Of a stretch of 5,753 bases of DNA, positions 1-5,753 are shown in pieces. Position numbers and translations under genes: made by a program. Position 1 is the stretch's first letter, and each line of letters begins with the position of its first letter. The notes under the pieces were generated by a model. It did no database searches. It was not told where the DNA came from and saw only the letters and a program-made list of their open reading frames with translations. The DNA is taken from assembly GCA_030680655.1 (NCBI GenBank), contig JAUXUZ010000437.1, positions 1 through 5,753 of the forward strand, written 5' to 3'. Origin of the DNA: Phycisphaerales bacterium (GTDB lineage: Bacteria; Planctomycetota; Phycisphaerae; Phycisphaerales; UBA1924).

Positions 1-1416
1 AGCGCTACCGGCGCTGTCCTGGCGACAGGGTTCGTCGTTGACTTTGATGACATCTTCTGTTCGTTCGCTGCCGTGGCACCGGTGGTCACCGTCGACCCGA
101 CAGACACCTGCATCGTCGCGTGCAGCCCGACCGGCTCGGCCACCTGCACGCTCCCCGGAAGGCCGCCCGTCAGCGGTGTGGCCCGGATCGAGTTCCGGCC
201 CACATCGCCCCGCATCGGCGTCGGCTGCTCGTCGCTGAGCGTCTCGGGCACGAACGTGGCTGATGCGCAGGTGCGTATGGTCGAGTGCGTGAACCCGCTC
301 TATGACGGCGGCATCCCTCTGCTCGCCAAATCCGCCACACTCACAGTGACTGGTTCACCGGGCGGCTCCGCCACGGCGACGCTCTCAAACATCGCACCCC
401 TCTCGCCCACCGGCGAGCCTGTCAGCGGCGTCTCGCTCATCTACGGCACCAAGAACGCCGTCTCGTGTGATATCGATCTCGATTCGTGCCTCTCCACCAC
501 AGGAGCGAGAGTCCGCTTCCGCACCAAGGGCTGGGATGGGCTGACCTACGGCAACCACCGGATCACCGGCGCCGGCAACGGGCACGGCGATGTGGTGTGC
601 GATTTCTCCGCGCAGGGCGCGGTGAGCGTGCGGTACGTCGTGCGTGACAACATCGGCGCGGTCCTGGCTGAGGGCAGCGTCGCCGGTCCGCAGGTCGCCT
701 GCGCGATCGACACCACCTGCTGCGGCGGGCCCCCGCCCCCCGGCGGATCACCCAACTGGTCGATGGCCTGCAGCGCTGACGGCTGGGACCTGGCGACCAA
801 CAAGGGCGCTCGCATCGCGCCGTTCACCGTCACGGGCCTGGGCTCATCGCCGATCACCGGCGCATCGTCGGTCTCGTTTACGCGCATCGTCTGCATCACC
901 GCGCCGTGCCCCGGTGACGGCACCAGGGCTTTGGCTTCGATGGACCTGGGCATCGGCGGTGTCTCGTCGATGAAGGTCAGCGAGGCCAAGATGACGCTGC
1001 GTACCGCCGCCAGCACCTCGCCGCCCTCTTCGAGCGGGCCGCGCACGGTCACGGCCACGCCGTTTGGCCAGGTGCACGCCTTCCCGGTCTGCGCCTACGT
1101 CGCCCCGTGCGACGCCACGGGCGAGGCCGTCTGCCTCATGAACGTCGGTTCGAACGGTCAAGACGGAGTGACGTTCACGCCAAGCGAGCCCGCGGCGGAG
1201 ATCTTCTGCAGTTCAAAGATGGACTGCCTGTCAGTCCCCGCGCCCGAGGGCGGGCCCAGCAGCACGACCAGCTTCCTCGCCGCGCGGCGCGACGGCCTTC
1301 CCGGTCACGTGACCGTGCTGAAGATCGCGATCGTTCCCGACCCCACGACGGGCCAGGCCTTCGTTTCGTTCGACGCTTCCGAGCGTCTGTCGTCGCAATG
1401 CCTTATTGAGTGCCTG
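1..1416 (+). repeat. Protein-level repeat, copy 1 (phase set by left edge)
   Basis: This is the first full period visible in the large protein. In order it contains S.TGAVLA (nt 1-24), an LPG..PVSGVA module (from 151), GTN at 247, a WDG...GAV.V...GA.LA module (532-699), a TVTGL / LASMDL module (from about 757), NVGSNGQDGV (1141) and HVTVLK (1306). The same landmarks recur in the same order in copy 2. By eye it has 22 cysteines. A Gly/Pro linker around 724-756 sits between the WDG module and the next one. The period boundaries are arbitrary, because a repeat can be phased anywhere. Confidence 0.75.
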
Positions 1417-3336
1417 AGCGATACGGGCGCGGTGCTCGCCTCGGCCGTCGCCAGCAACGGCGCTGAGGTGATGTGCGCGGCAGCGGTTGCCGATGGGCAC
1501 CTGACCTACGTCGGCACCTGCGACGCCTCCGGGCGTGGCACGGTCTCGCCGTTCGCTTCGACGGGCCAGTGCGTCCTGCCCGATGGCACGCCCGTTTCGG
1601 GCGTCGCGAAGCTCCGCTGCACGCCCGTCAGCCCCGGCGCTCCCGCCGGCCCCCTCGATTCCGTGAAGAAGGAAGTCAAGTGCGTCCGTAACTCGGACAC
1701 ATCTGTTTCCTTCCGGGCCGCCGTCACCTCCGGTGGCGTGTCGGTCAGTTCGCTCGGCGGCGCGGTGCTCACACCCACCACCGACGGTGTCGACGTTTCC
1801 AGCCTCAGCTGCACCGGCGACGACGGCGCGCGGGTGCACTTTGACACCGGCAACGGCGGGCAGGTCATCCTGCCCGTGGGCGACCTCTTCGCAGGGGCAA
1901 GCCCGTGCGGTGGGCCGCGCATCCGCATCAAGCACCAGGCATGGGACGGCTCAACCTCAGCGACCACGACGCTCCACCGCGTTGATACTGGCGGCGCGAT
2001 GACCGAGACGTTCGATGCCTCGGGCACAGGGGCCGTCGCGGTTGAGGTGGTCCTGACCAGCGCCAGCGGCGCGGAACTCGCACGCGTCACCGTTCCCGGC
2101 GCTGTGGCCACGTGGCTCGACACCGCCGAGGGTGCAAGTGCGACGCTGAACAAGACCTACTTGGCCATCGTCCGCTCGGCTCATGAGGGCTTCTTCGACA
2201 TCGCCGGCAAGCGCTCCGTCACGGTCTCGGGCCTTACCGCCACGCCGGTTCCGGGCGTCCACGCCATCCGCTGCACCGCGCTCTACCCGCCCGGTGTTGC
2301 GGTTGATTCACGCCTCGCTTCGCTCGACATCACCGGGCACAGCATGACGCAGATCGGCATCCGCTCGCCCGAGCGTCTCCGCGCCGCATCGGGCAGCAAC
2401 TACCCGCCGCCCGACCGCTTCCTGGGTGCGCTGGGCACCGGGGCCGCGGTCGTCAGCGAGCGCTGCGCCAGCATCTACCCGTGCCCGTGGGACACGCAGG
2501 AACTGGTCGTGAGCAACATCGGCTCGACGGGTGGGGACGGCGTGCGTCTCCGTGCCCACTTTGAAAACGGCGACATCCCCAGCCAGACCGACTTCGCCAT
2601 CGCCGGCTGCGGCAGCTGGGGCGAGACGGGCGGCCCGCCGGTCCTGGGCACGATGAGCGTCTCGTTCGGCAGCGTCCACCCGCAGGACGGTCATGTGACC
2701 GTGTTGAAACTGCACTCACAGCCGTCGTCTTCTAACACGCCCGCCCAGTACGCCGAGGTGTTCACCTGCGACTCCAGCGGGTTCGGCAGCCCCTCGACCG
2801 TCGTGCGTGTGCTGAACGCCAGCGGCTTTGTGGTCCAGACGGCCGTCGTCGGGCCCAACGACCCGATCACCGTCGGCTACTGCAACACGCAGCAGATGCC
2901 CACGTTCGGGAACCACGGCAACGAGTGCTTCCTGACGCTGCCGGGCATCGGCAACGCTTGCTACACCATCACGCTCCCGGGCGGCTCGCCCGTGGTCGCC
3001 AGCAGGGTCACCTTCAACCCCTTCAGCATCACGCGCGTCGTCGAGCCGATCAACGAGGTCATGTTCACCGGAACCAGCCTCAGCGACATCGTCATCAGCA
3101 GCGTTGACATGGAGTTCCCGCCCGGCTGCCCCGCGGACCTGGGCGTCCAGGGCGGCACCCCCGGCCAGGACGGTCTGCTCAACAACAACGACTTCGTCGT
3201 CTTCATCGACTTCTTCTTCACCGGCGACCTGCGCGCAGACCTTGGCGTACAGGGCGGAGGCGCCGGGCACGACGGCCTGCTGAACAACAACGACTTCGTC
3301 GCCTTCATTGATCTGTACTTCGCCGGCTGCCCGTAA
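1..3336 (+). CDS. Large modular Cys-rich secreted/surface protein with dockerin-like tail, 5' partial
   Basis: I do not recognise a named family and see no enzyme motif. The frame is open from base 1 to TAA at 3334-3336, giving 1,111 visible residues. The GTG at 73 is not taken as the start: it has no ribosome binding site, and the codons before it (SATGAVLA, residues 1-8) match the internal repeat SDTGAVLA at residues 473-480. The protein is beta-rich in appearance (alternating V/T/S, Gly turns) and consists of two ~470-residue repeats, a partial third, and two tail repeats at residues 1045-1111. A Gly/Pro linker lies at about residues 242-251. There are at least 30 cysteines, often in spaced pairs (CITAPC, CLIEC), suggesting disulphides and an extracytoplasmic location. 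The signal peptide would lie upstream of the window. The tail points to a Phycisphaerae exported protein. Third codon positions favour C, unlike the next gene. Function is unknown; an adhesin-like or envelope role is only inference. Confidence 0.85.
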   Translation, partial: SATGAVLATGFVVDFDDIFCSFAAVAPVVTVDPTDTCIVACSPTGSATCTLPGRPPVSGVARIEFRPTSPRIGVGCSSLSVSGTNVADAQVRMVECVNPLYDGGIPLLAKSATLTVTGSPGGSATATLSNIAPLSPTGEPVSGVSLIYGTKNAVSCDIDLDSCLSTTGARVRFRTKGWDGLTYGNHRITGAGNGHGDVVCDFSAQGAVSVRYVVRDNIGAVLAEGSVAGPQVACAIDTTCCGGPPPPGGSPNWSMACSADGWDLATNKGARIAPFTVTGLGSSPITGASSVSFTRIVCITAPCPGDGTRALASMDLGIGGVSSMKVSEAKMTLRTAASTSPPSSSGPRTVTATPFGQVHAFPVCAYVAPCDATGEAVCLMNVGSNGQDGVTFTPSEPAAEIFCSSKMDCLSVPAPEGGPSSTTSFLAARRDGLPGHVTVLKIAIVPDPTTGQAFVSFDASERLSSQCLIECLSDTGAVLASAVASNGAEVMCAAAVADGHLTYVGTCDASGRGTVSPFASTGQCVLPDGTPVSGVAKLRCTPVSPGAPAGPLDSVKKEVKCVRNSDTSVSFRAAVTSGGVSVSSLGGAVLTPTTDGVDVSSLSCTGDDGARVHFDTGNGGQVILPVGDLFAGASPCGGPRIRIKHQAWDGSTSATTTLHRVDTGGAMTETFDASGTGAVAVEVVLTSASGAELARVTVPGAVATWLDTAEGASATLNKTYLAIVRSAHEGFFDIAGKRSVTVSGLTATPVPGVHAIRCTALYPPGVAVDSRLASLDITGHSMTQIGIRSPERLRAASGSNYPPPDRFLGALGTGAAVVSERCASIYPCPWDTQELVVSNIGSTGGDGVRLRAHFENGDIPSQTDFAIAGCGSWGETGGPPVLGTMSVSFGSVHPQDGHVTVLKLHSQPSSSNTPAQYAEVFTCDSSGFGSPSTVVRVLNASGFVVQTAVVGPNDPITVGYCNTQQMPTFGNHGNECFLTLPGIGNACYTITLPGGSPVVASRVTFNPFSITRVVEPINEVMFTGTSLSDIVISSVDMEFPPGCPADLGVQGGTPGQDGLLNNNDFVVFIDFFFTGDLRADLGVQGGGAGHDGLLNNNDFVAFIDLYFAGCP
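1417..2811 (+). repeat. Protein-level repeat, copy 2
   Basis: The second period repeats the landmarks of copy 1: SDTGAVLA (1417), LPDGTPVSGVAK (1576), WDG (1942), GAVAVEVV...GAELA in the WDG module, TVSGL and LASLDI, NIGSTGGDGV (2515) and GHVTVLK (about 2689). Offsets from copy 1 run from 1374 to 1425 bases, so the copies differ by small in-frame insertions and deletions. It has about 12 cysteines and no Gly/Pro linker after the WDG module. Similarity is clear in the protein, but the DNA has drifted, so this is an old duplication. Confidence 0.75.
2812..3117 (+). repeat. Protein-level repeat, copy 3 (partial, terminal)
   Basis: The third period starts with LNASGFVV (matching S.TGAVLA) and keeps only the first module. 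LPGGSPVVASRVTF begins at 2974 and GTSLSD at 3070. The 96-base spacing between them equals the LPG to GTN spacing in copy 1 (151 and 247). The WDG and later modules are absent and the dockerin-like tail follows directly. The match is weaker than between copies 1 and 2, and rests mainly on order and spacing. Confidence 0.6.
3133..3333 (+). repeat. Two tandem dockerin-like C-terminal repeats (102-bp period)
   Basis: Two consecutive repeats of 34 and 33 residues read ADLGVQGG..G.DGLLNNNDFV.FID..F. Each is flanked by a Cys-Pro (GCP before the first and GCP at the very end). The DNA is also similar: AACAACAACGACTTCGTCG occurs at 3181 and again at 3283. The DG....ND pattern matches positions 5, 6, 9 and 12 of a dockerin calcium loop, but the ligands expected at positions 1 and 3 are replaced by T/G and G. 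The family parallel is with tails of secreted Phycisphaerae proteins, recalled rather than searched. It may act in export, anchoring or protein-protein contact. Confidence 0.8.
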
Positions 3337-3394
3337 GGCGGGGCCTGAGGCGGGAGAGTGGTCGTGTGGTCGAGTGGCAAAGTGAACAGAGAAC

Positions 3395-3426
3395 AAGGCC
3401 CCGGGCTAATGCGCCCGGGGCCTTTT
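3395..3426 (+). terminator. Intrinsic terminator after the large secreted-protein gene
   Basis: AAGGCCCCGGGC (3395-3406) and GCCCGGGGCCTT (3413-3424) form a perfect 12-bp stem around a six-base loop TAATGC. The run TTTT (3423-3426) overlaps the end of the stem. It lies 59 bases past the stop of the upstream gene and 108 bases before the start of the GTPase gene, so it should isolate the two transcription units. The T-run is short, so efficiency is uncertain. Confidence 0.88.
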
Positions 3427-3534
3427 CAATTCCGGCCTTTGCGGTTGCATCGTTACGGTCCAGACCTTCCCGATAGACGCCGCTTTGTCGGCACTTCACC
3501 GCCCGAACTGGCTGGGCGGGCTTCTATTGCACGC
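3427..3534 (+). other. Intergenic leader upstream of the GTPase gene
   Basis: The promoter of the downstream gene should lie here, between the terminator and the ATG at 3535. I found no pair of -35/-10 hexamers with acceptable spacing; TTGCAT at 3445 has only a poor CGATAG partner 20 bases on. There is no Shine-Dalgarno sequence next to the ATG. A small hairpin, CCGCCC (3499-3504) with GGGCGG (3514-3519) and a nine-base loop, ends 15 bases before the start and could modestly affect initiation, or be chance in GC-rich DNA. Confidence 0.4.
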
Positions 3535-4602
3535 ATGGAGCAAGCATGGAGTTGGGTGAGCGCGGGCGGTGCGGGGGCTTCCGGCGCTATCGCGTGCGTT
3601 GAGTTAGGGGGCGATCTGGATGCAGCGTTGGCCGCGCTGGGCGTTGCGGCGGTCGGCGTCGGACAGGTGCGGCAGCGATCGGTGCCGTTGCGGGGAAGCA
3701 CAGAAGCGGCTTCGGTGAAGGATGATGCGGTGGTCGCGCGGTGGACGGTGGACCGCGCCACGGTGATGACCCACGGCGGGCGCGCGGTTGTCGAAGGGTT
3801 TATGAACGCGCTGGCTGCGGCAGGGGTCGGGCACCGGGCGGAAAGCTCCGCGGAAGCCGCTGAGTACACCGAGGCGACCGATGAGGTCGAGGCGCGGATG
3901 CTCGACGCGCTGGCGCGGTCGCAGAGCCCCGCGGCGGTCGACCTGCTGCTCGACCAGCCGCGGCGGTGGAGGGCGGCTTCGGCGGGGGGAGGCGATGAGA
4001 CGGGCATGGCCGATGATGCGCATCGCTGCGGGGCGCTGGGGCGGTTGATCGAGCCGGCGCTGGTGGTGGCGGTTGGGCCACCGAACATCGGCAAGTCGTC
4101 GTTGCTCAACGCTCTGGCGGGGCGGGGCGTGGCGGTCGTGGCCGATGAGCCGGGCACCACCCGCGACCACATCGGGGCGCTGATCGACCTGGCGGGTGTG
4201 GTAGTGCGGTGGGTCGATACACCGGGGCTGGATGACGCAAAGGGGGGAGGAGGGCGGGAAGATGCGGACATCCAGCGTGAGGCGCAGCGGCTTGCCCGGG
4301 CGGTCGCCGCGCGGGCGGATGTGCTGCTGGTCTGCAGCGATGCCAGCGCGGGGGGAGCGTTGGCGGCGGTGCCGGCCGTGGCTGAGGGGTGCGTGGTGGT
4401 GCGGGTGGGGCTGCGGTCTGACCTGGGGCTTGTCGCAGGCGTGAGCGTGTCGGTGAGCGTGAGGGGGACGGAAGCGGCCGGGGCAGGCGGCGATGGGCTC
4501 GAGCGGCTGGTGGAATTGGTCCGGGAGGCGGTGGTGCCGCGCCGGTACCTCGAAGATGGCGGGCCGTGGCGGTTCTGGGCGACGGGCCGATCGGGCTCCT
4601 AA
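3535..4602 (+). CDS. MnmE/TrmE-like GTPase, short form lacking the C-terminal CxGK segment
   Basis: The 355-residue protein resembles MnmE (TrmE), the GTPase that with MnmG modifies wobble uridines of tRNA in the cytoplasm. Residues 10-100 match the N-terminal domain (GAIACVEL near the start; HGGRAVVEGFMNAL at 80-93, like the MnmE HxHGG region). A helical stretch follows at 112-150. The G domain has the P-loop GPPNIGKSS (181-189), GTTRD (207-211) and DTPG (228-231). G4 is degenerate: LRSD (293-296) replaces NKxD. Family members have about 450 residues; here the PGEFT/NGK stretch after the HGG region and the whole helical segment after the G domain, with its CxGK cysteine, are missing. ATG 3535 is chosen because the frame upstream runs through the terminator, and because it gives a normal distance to GAIA. 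It is probably cotranscribed with the next gene. It may be a divergent paralogue that no longer modifies tRNA. Codons end heavily in G. Confidence 0.8.
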   Translation: MEQAWSWVSAGGAGASGAIACVELGGDLDAALAALGVAAVGVGQVRQRSVPLRGSTEAASVKDDAVVARWTVDRATVMTHGGRAVVEGFMNALAAAGVGHRAESSAEAAEYTEATDEVEARMLDALARSQSPAAVDLLLDQPRRWRAASAGGGDETGMADDAHRCGALGRLIEPALVVAVGPPNIGKSSLLNALAGRGVAVVADEPGTTRDHIGALIDLAGVVVRWVDTPGLDDAKGGGGREDADIQREAQRLARAVAARADVLLVCSDASAGGALAAVPAVAEGCVVVRVGLRSDLGLVAGVSVSVSVRGTEAAGAGGDGLERLVELVREAVVPRRYLEDGGPWRFWATGRSGS

Positions 4603-4613
4603 ACTCACCCCCT

Positions 4614-5612
4614 ATGGCCGAACAGAACAACAAGGGTGGGCTCGACAAGCGTCAGCGGCAGATCAAGGTCGGTGCCGGCCTTGAGGATGCCCGTTACAAC
4701 GTCGAGTTCGTTGACTTCCTGCGCAAGTGGGGCTCGACGGTCATGCTGGTCATCGCGGCGGCGGCGATGGCGTTCTGGGGCCTGCAGAAGTACCGCGAGA
4801 ACAAAGAGGCCAAGGCGGGCGTCGCATTCGGCGACGTCGATCAGGCGATGGCCGCGGGGACGACCGGCGATGTGAACCCGGAGGTGCTGGTGCGCATCGC
4901 CGAGGACAACCAGGGCCAGGGCGCGGTGCCGATCATGGCCCGCCTCGCGGCGGCCGAGCAGTGGCGCTCCAGCGCGCTGCTGGGGTATCGGCCAGGCTCG
5001 CTCGACGCGCGCACCCGCGAGGTGACCAACCAGGACGACTATCTCACCCCCGAGGGCAAGAAGGAGTTTCTCGAGAAGGCCCGGACCCAGTACCAGATCG
5101 TGGTCGATCAGACCAGCGGCAGCAAGGCGAAGGCGACGTTCACGCTGACGGGCCTGATGGGCCTAGCGGCGATCGCCGAGACGTCGGGCAAGGCCGAGGA
5201 AGCAAAGGCCGCGTACAAGCGTGCCCAGGAGCTCGCCGAGGCGGCAGAGTTCCCCGAGTACGCGGCGCTGGCCAAAGCACGTCTCGAGTCGGTTGACAAG
5301 TTCATCGTGCCGACGGCGCTGCTGCCGGACTCGATGGTGATGTCTTGGGACAAGCCCGCCCCCGTTGCACCGGTGCAGCCGTCGCCGCAGTTGCCGATCG
5401 GGTCGCTGTTGTCTCCCATCGGGGACCTTGGGTCGGGCGGCCTGCCGGGCTCATCGTTCCCAACGACGATCACGGTGCCGGCAGGGGGTGGCGGAACGCT
5501 GCCGTCAACGCCGATCACGCCCGCCGCACCGGCGGCCGACCCGGCGAAGCCGGCCGAGCCCGCGCCCGCCCCCGCAGCGCCCGAGAAGAAGGACGAGCCC
5601 AAGCAGCCCTGA
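4614..5612 (+). CDS. Single-pass membrane protein with TPR/YfgM-like domain and Pro/Ala-rich tail
   Basis: The 332-residue protein has a basic N-terminus (DKRQRQIK at 11-18, LRKW at 36-39), one transmembrane segment at about 39-57, then KYRENKEAK. This layout resembles YfgM, which is bound to SecYEG and has an N-terminal anchor and periplasmic TPR domain. Residues 65-235 are rich in Ala and charged residues and look helical; 148-212 read like TPR helices (FLEKARTQYQIVV; LMGLAAIAE..GKAEEAKAAYKRAQELAE). Residues 246-332 are low-complexity Pro/Ala/Gly, ending in EKKDEPKQP, and probably disordered outside the membrane. The ATG at 4614 is chosen, 11 bases after the GTPase stop; an in-frame GTG at 4566 would overlap that gene by 37 bases. 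No Shine-Dalgarno sequence is visible, so translation may depend on coupling. The YfgM assignment is inferred from architecture, not specific residues. The partner and exact role are unknown. Confidence 0.8.
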   Translation: MAEQNNKGGLDKRQRQIKVGAGLEDARYNVEFVDFLRKWGSTVMLVIAAAAMAFWGLQKYRENKEAKAGVAFGDVDQAMAAGTTGDVNPEVLVRIAEDNQGQGAVPIMARLAAAEQWRSSALLGYRPGSLDARTREVTNQDDYLTPEGKKEFLEKARTQYQIVVDQTSGSKAKATFTLTGLMGLAAIAETSGKAEEAKAAYKRAQELAEAAEFPEYAALAKARLESVDKFIVPTALLPDSMVMSWDKPAPVAPVQPSPQLPIGSLLSPIGDLGSGGLPGSSFPTTITVPAGGGGTLPSTPITPAAPAADPAKPAEPAPAPAAPEKKDEPKQP

Positions 5613-5635
5613 GCGTTGGCTGGACCTGCAATGCT

Positions 5636-5643
5636 GGGGAGGA
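5636..5643 (+). promoter_or_regulatory. Strong Shine-Dalgarno-like GGGGAGGA
   Basis: GGGGAGGA is the best ribosome-binding match seen in the window. It is spaced five bases before a GTG at 5649, which opens a 13-codon reading frame ending in TGA at 5688-5690. It lies too far (19 bases) from the ATG at 5663 to serve it directly. It could mark a leader peptide, or be chance in G-rich DNA. Confidence 0.35.
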
Positions 5644-5662
5644 CTGCGGTGAGAACCGACGC

Positions 5663-5753
5663 ATGGCGCACCGCAAGCGGAGAAACGTGAGCAGGAACGA
5701 ATCGCGGGGGGGCGATCCGCTCATCGGGCCGGGGGGCAAGGTCGATCCGGGGG
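5663..5753 (+). CDS. Start of an unidentified gene, 3' partial
   Basis: An open frame from ATG 5663 runs off the right edge after 30 codons. It begins MAHRKRRN, strongly basic, then becomes Gly/Pro-rich (GGDPLIGPGGKVDPG). GGTGAG (5648-5653), nine bases upstream, is a moderate ribosome binding site. An alternative start is GTG 5687, with GGAG at 5679-5682 and a GTGA overlap with the stop of a short upstream frame. The frame lies 50 bases after the membrane-protein stop, with no terminator between, so it would belong to the same transcript. The stretch is too short to name, and it could be non-coding. Confidence 0.4.
   Translation, partial: MAHRKRRNVSRNESRGGDPLIGPGGKVDPG

Noticed and set aside
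1231..2262. Long minus-strand open frames opposite the repeat protein
   Set aside because: Arg/Ala/Gly-rich shadows with no motif, overlapping each other and a frame supported by internal repeats.
73..3336. Complete gene starting at GTG 73
   Set aside because: No ribosome binding site, no signal peptide, and the codons before 73 are coding by match to the internal repeat; the gene is cut by the left edge.
3358..3372. Direct repeat GTGGTCG x2 as an operator
   Set aside because: Too short and lies upstream of the terminator; likely chance.
3358..3534. N-terminal extension of the GTPase from 3358
   Set aside because: It would translate through the 12-bp terminator hairpin, and the extension has no MnmE-like content.
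3604..4608. Minus-strand 334-codon open frame opposite the GTPase
   Set aside because: Pro/Arg/His-rich composition typical of antisense in high-GC DNA; the sense strand has clear GTPase motifs.
4566..4613. GTG 4566 as start of the membrane protein
   Set aside because: Would overlap the GTPase gene by 37 bases; ATG 4614 fits better and gives a sensible basic N-terminus before the membrane segment.
5604..5621. CAGCC/GGCTG hairpin after the membrane-protein gene as a terminator
   Set aside because: Only a 5-bp stem with a loop of about eight bases and no T-run.
1..5753. CRISPR array, tRNA, rRNA or insertion sequence
   Set aside because: No short regular repeats with spacers, no cloverleaf or rRNA-like stretch, and no transposase motif or terminal inverted repeats were seen.

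Overview
The window is GC-rich and all recognisable genes lie on the + strand. It looks like chromosomal DNA of a planctomycete, most likely class Phycisphaerae. The main reason is the C-terminus of the first protein, which carries two copies of a tail of the form ADLGVQGG..G.DGLLNNNDFV.FID. From memory, this is a variant of the dockerin-like tail common on secreted Phycisphaerae proteins. Weak or absent Shine-Dalgarno sequences before two of the starts agree with this, but do not prove it.

Layout. (1) Positions 1-3336 hold the 3' part of a very large gene for a cysteine-rich, probably exported protein. The reading frame is open from the first base. The visible protein is built from a degenerate repeat of about 470 residues (about 1.4 kb): two full periods, then a third broken off after its first module, then the two dockerin-like tail repeats. 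The first bases already fall inside a repeat module, so the gene continues upstream. (2) Positions 3337-3534 are intergenic, with a perfect 12-bp stem intrinsic terminator at 3395-3426. (3) Positions 3535-4602 encode a 355-residue MnmE/TrmE-like GTPase. It has a clear P-loop, switch motifs and an N-terminal MnmE-like domain, but lacks the family's final helical segment and CxGK cysteine motif and has a degenerate G4 motif. (4) Positions 4614-5612, starting 11 bases later, encode a single-pass membrane protein with a helical, TPR/YfgM-like outer domain and a Pro/Ala-rich C-terminus. (5) From about 5663 to the right edge there is probably the start of a third gene of this cluster; too little is present to identify it.

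How they fit together. The terminator separates the large surface or secreted protein from the downstream group. The GTPase and membrane-protein genes are close enough to be one operon. No direct functional link between them can be read from the sequence. The most unusual items are the long-period modular protein with uneven cysteine content, and the MnmE-like GTPase that appears to have lost the parts needed for tRNA modification. I saw no mobile element, CRISPR array, tRNA or rRNA.
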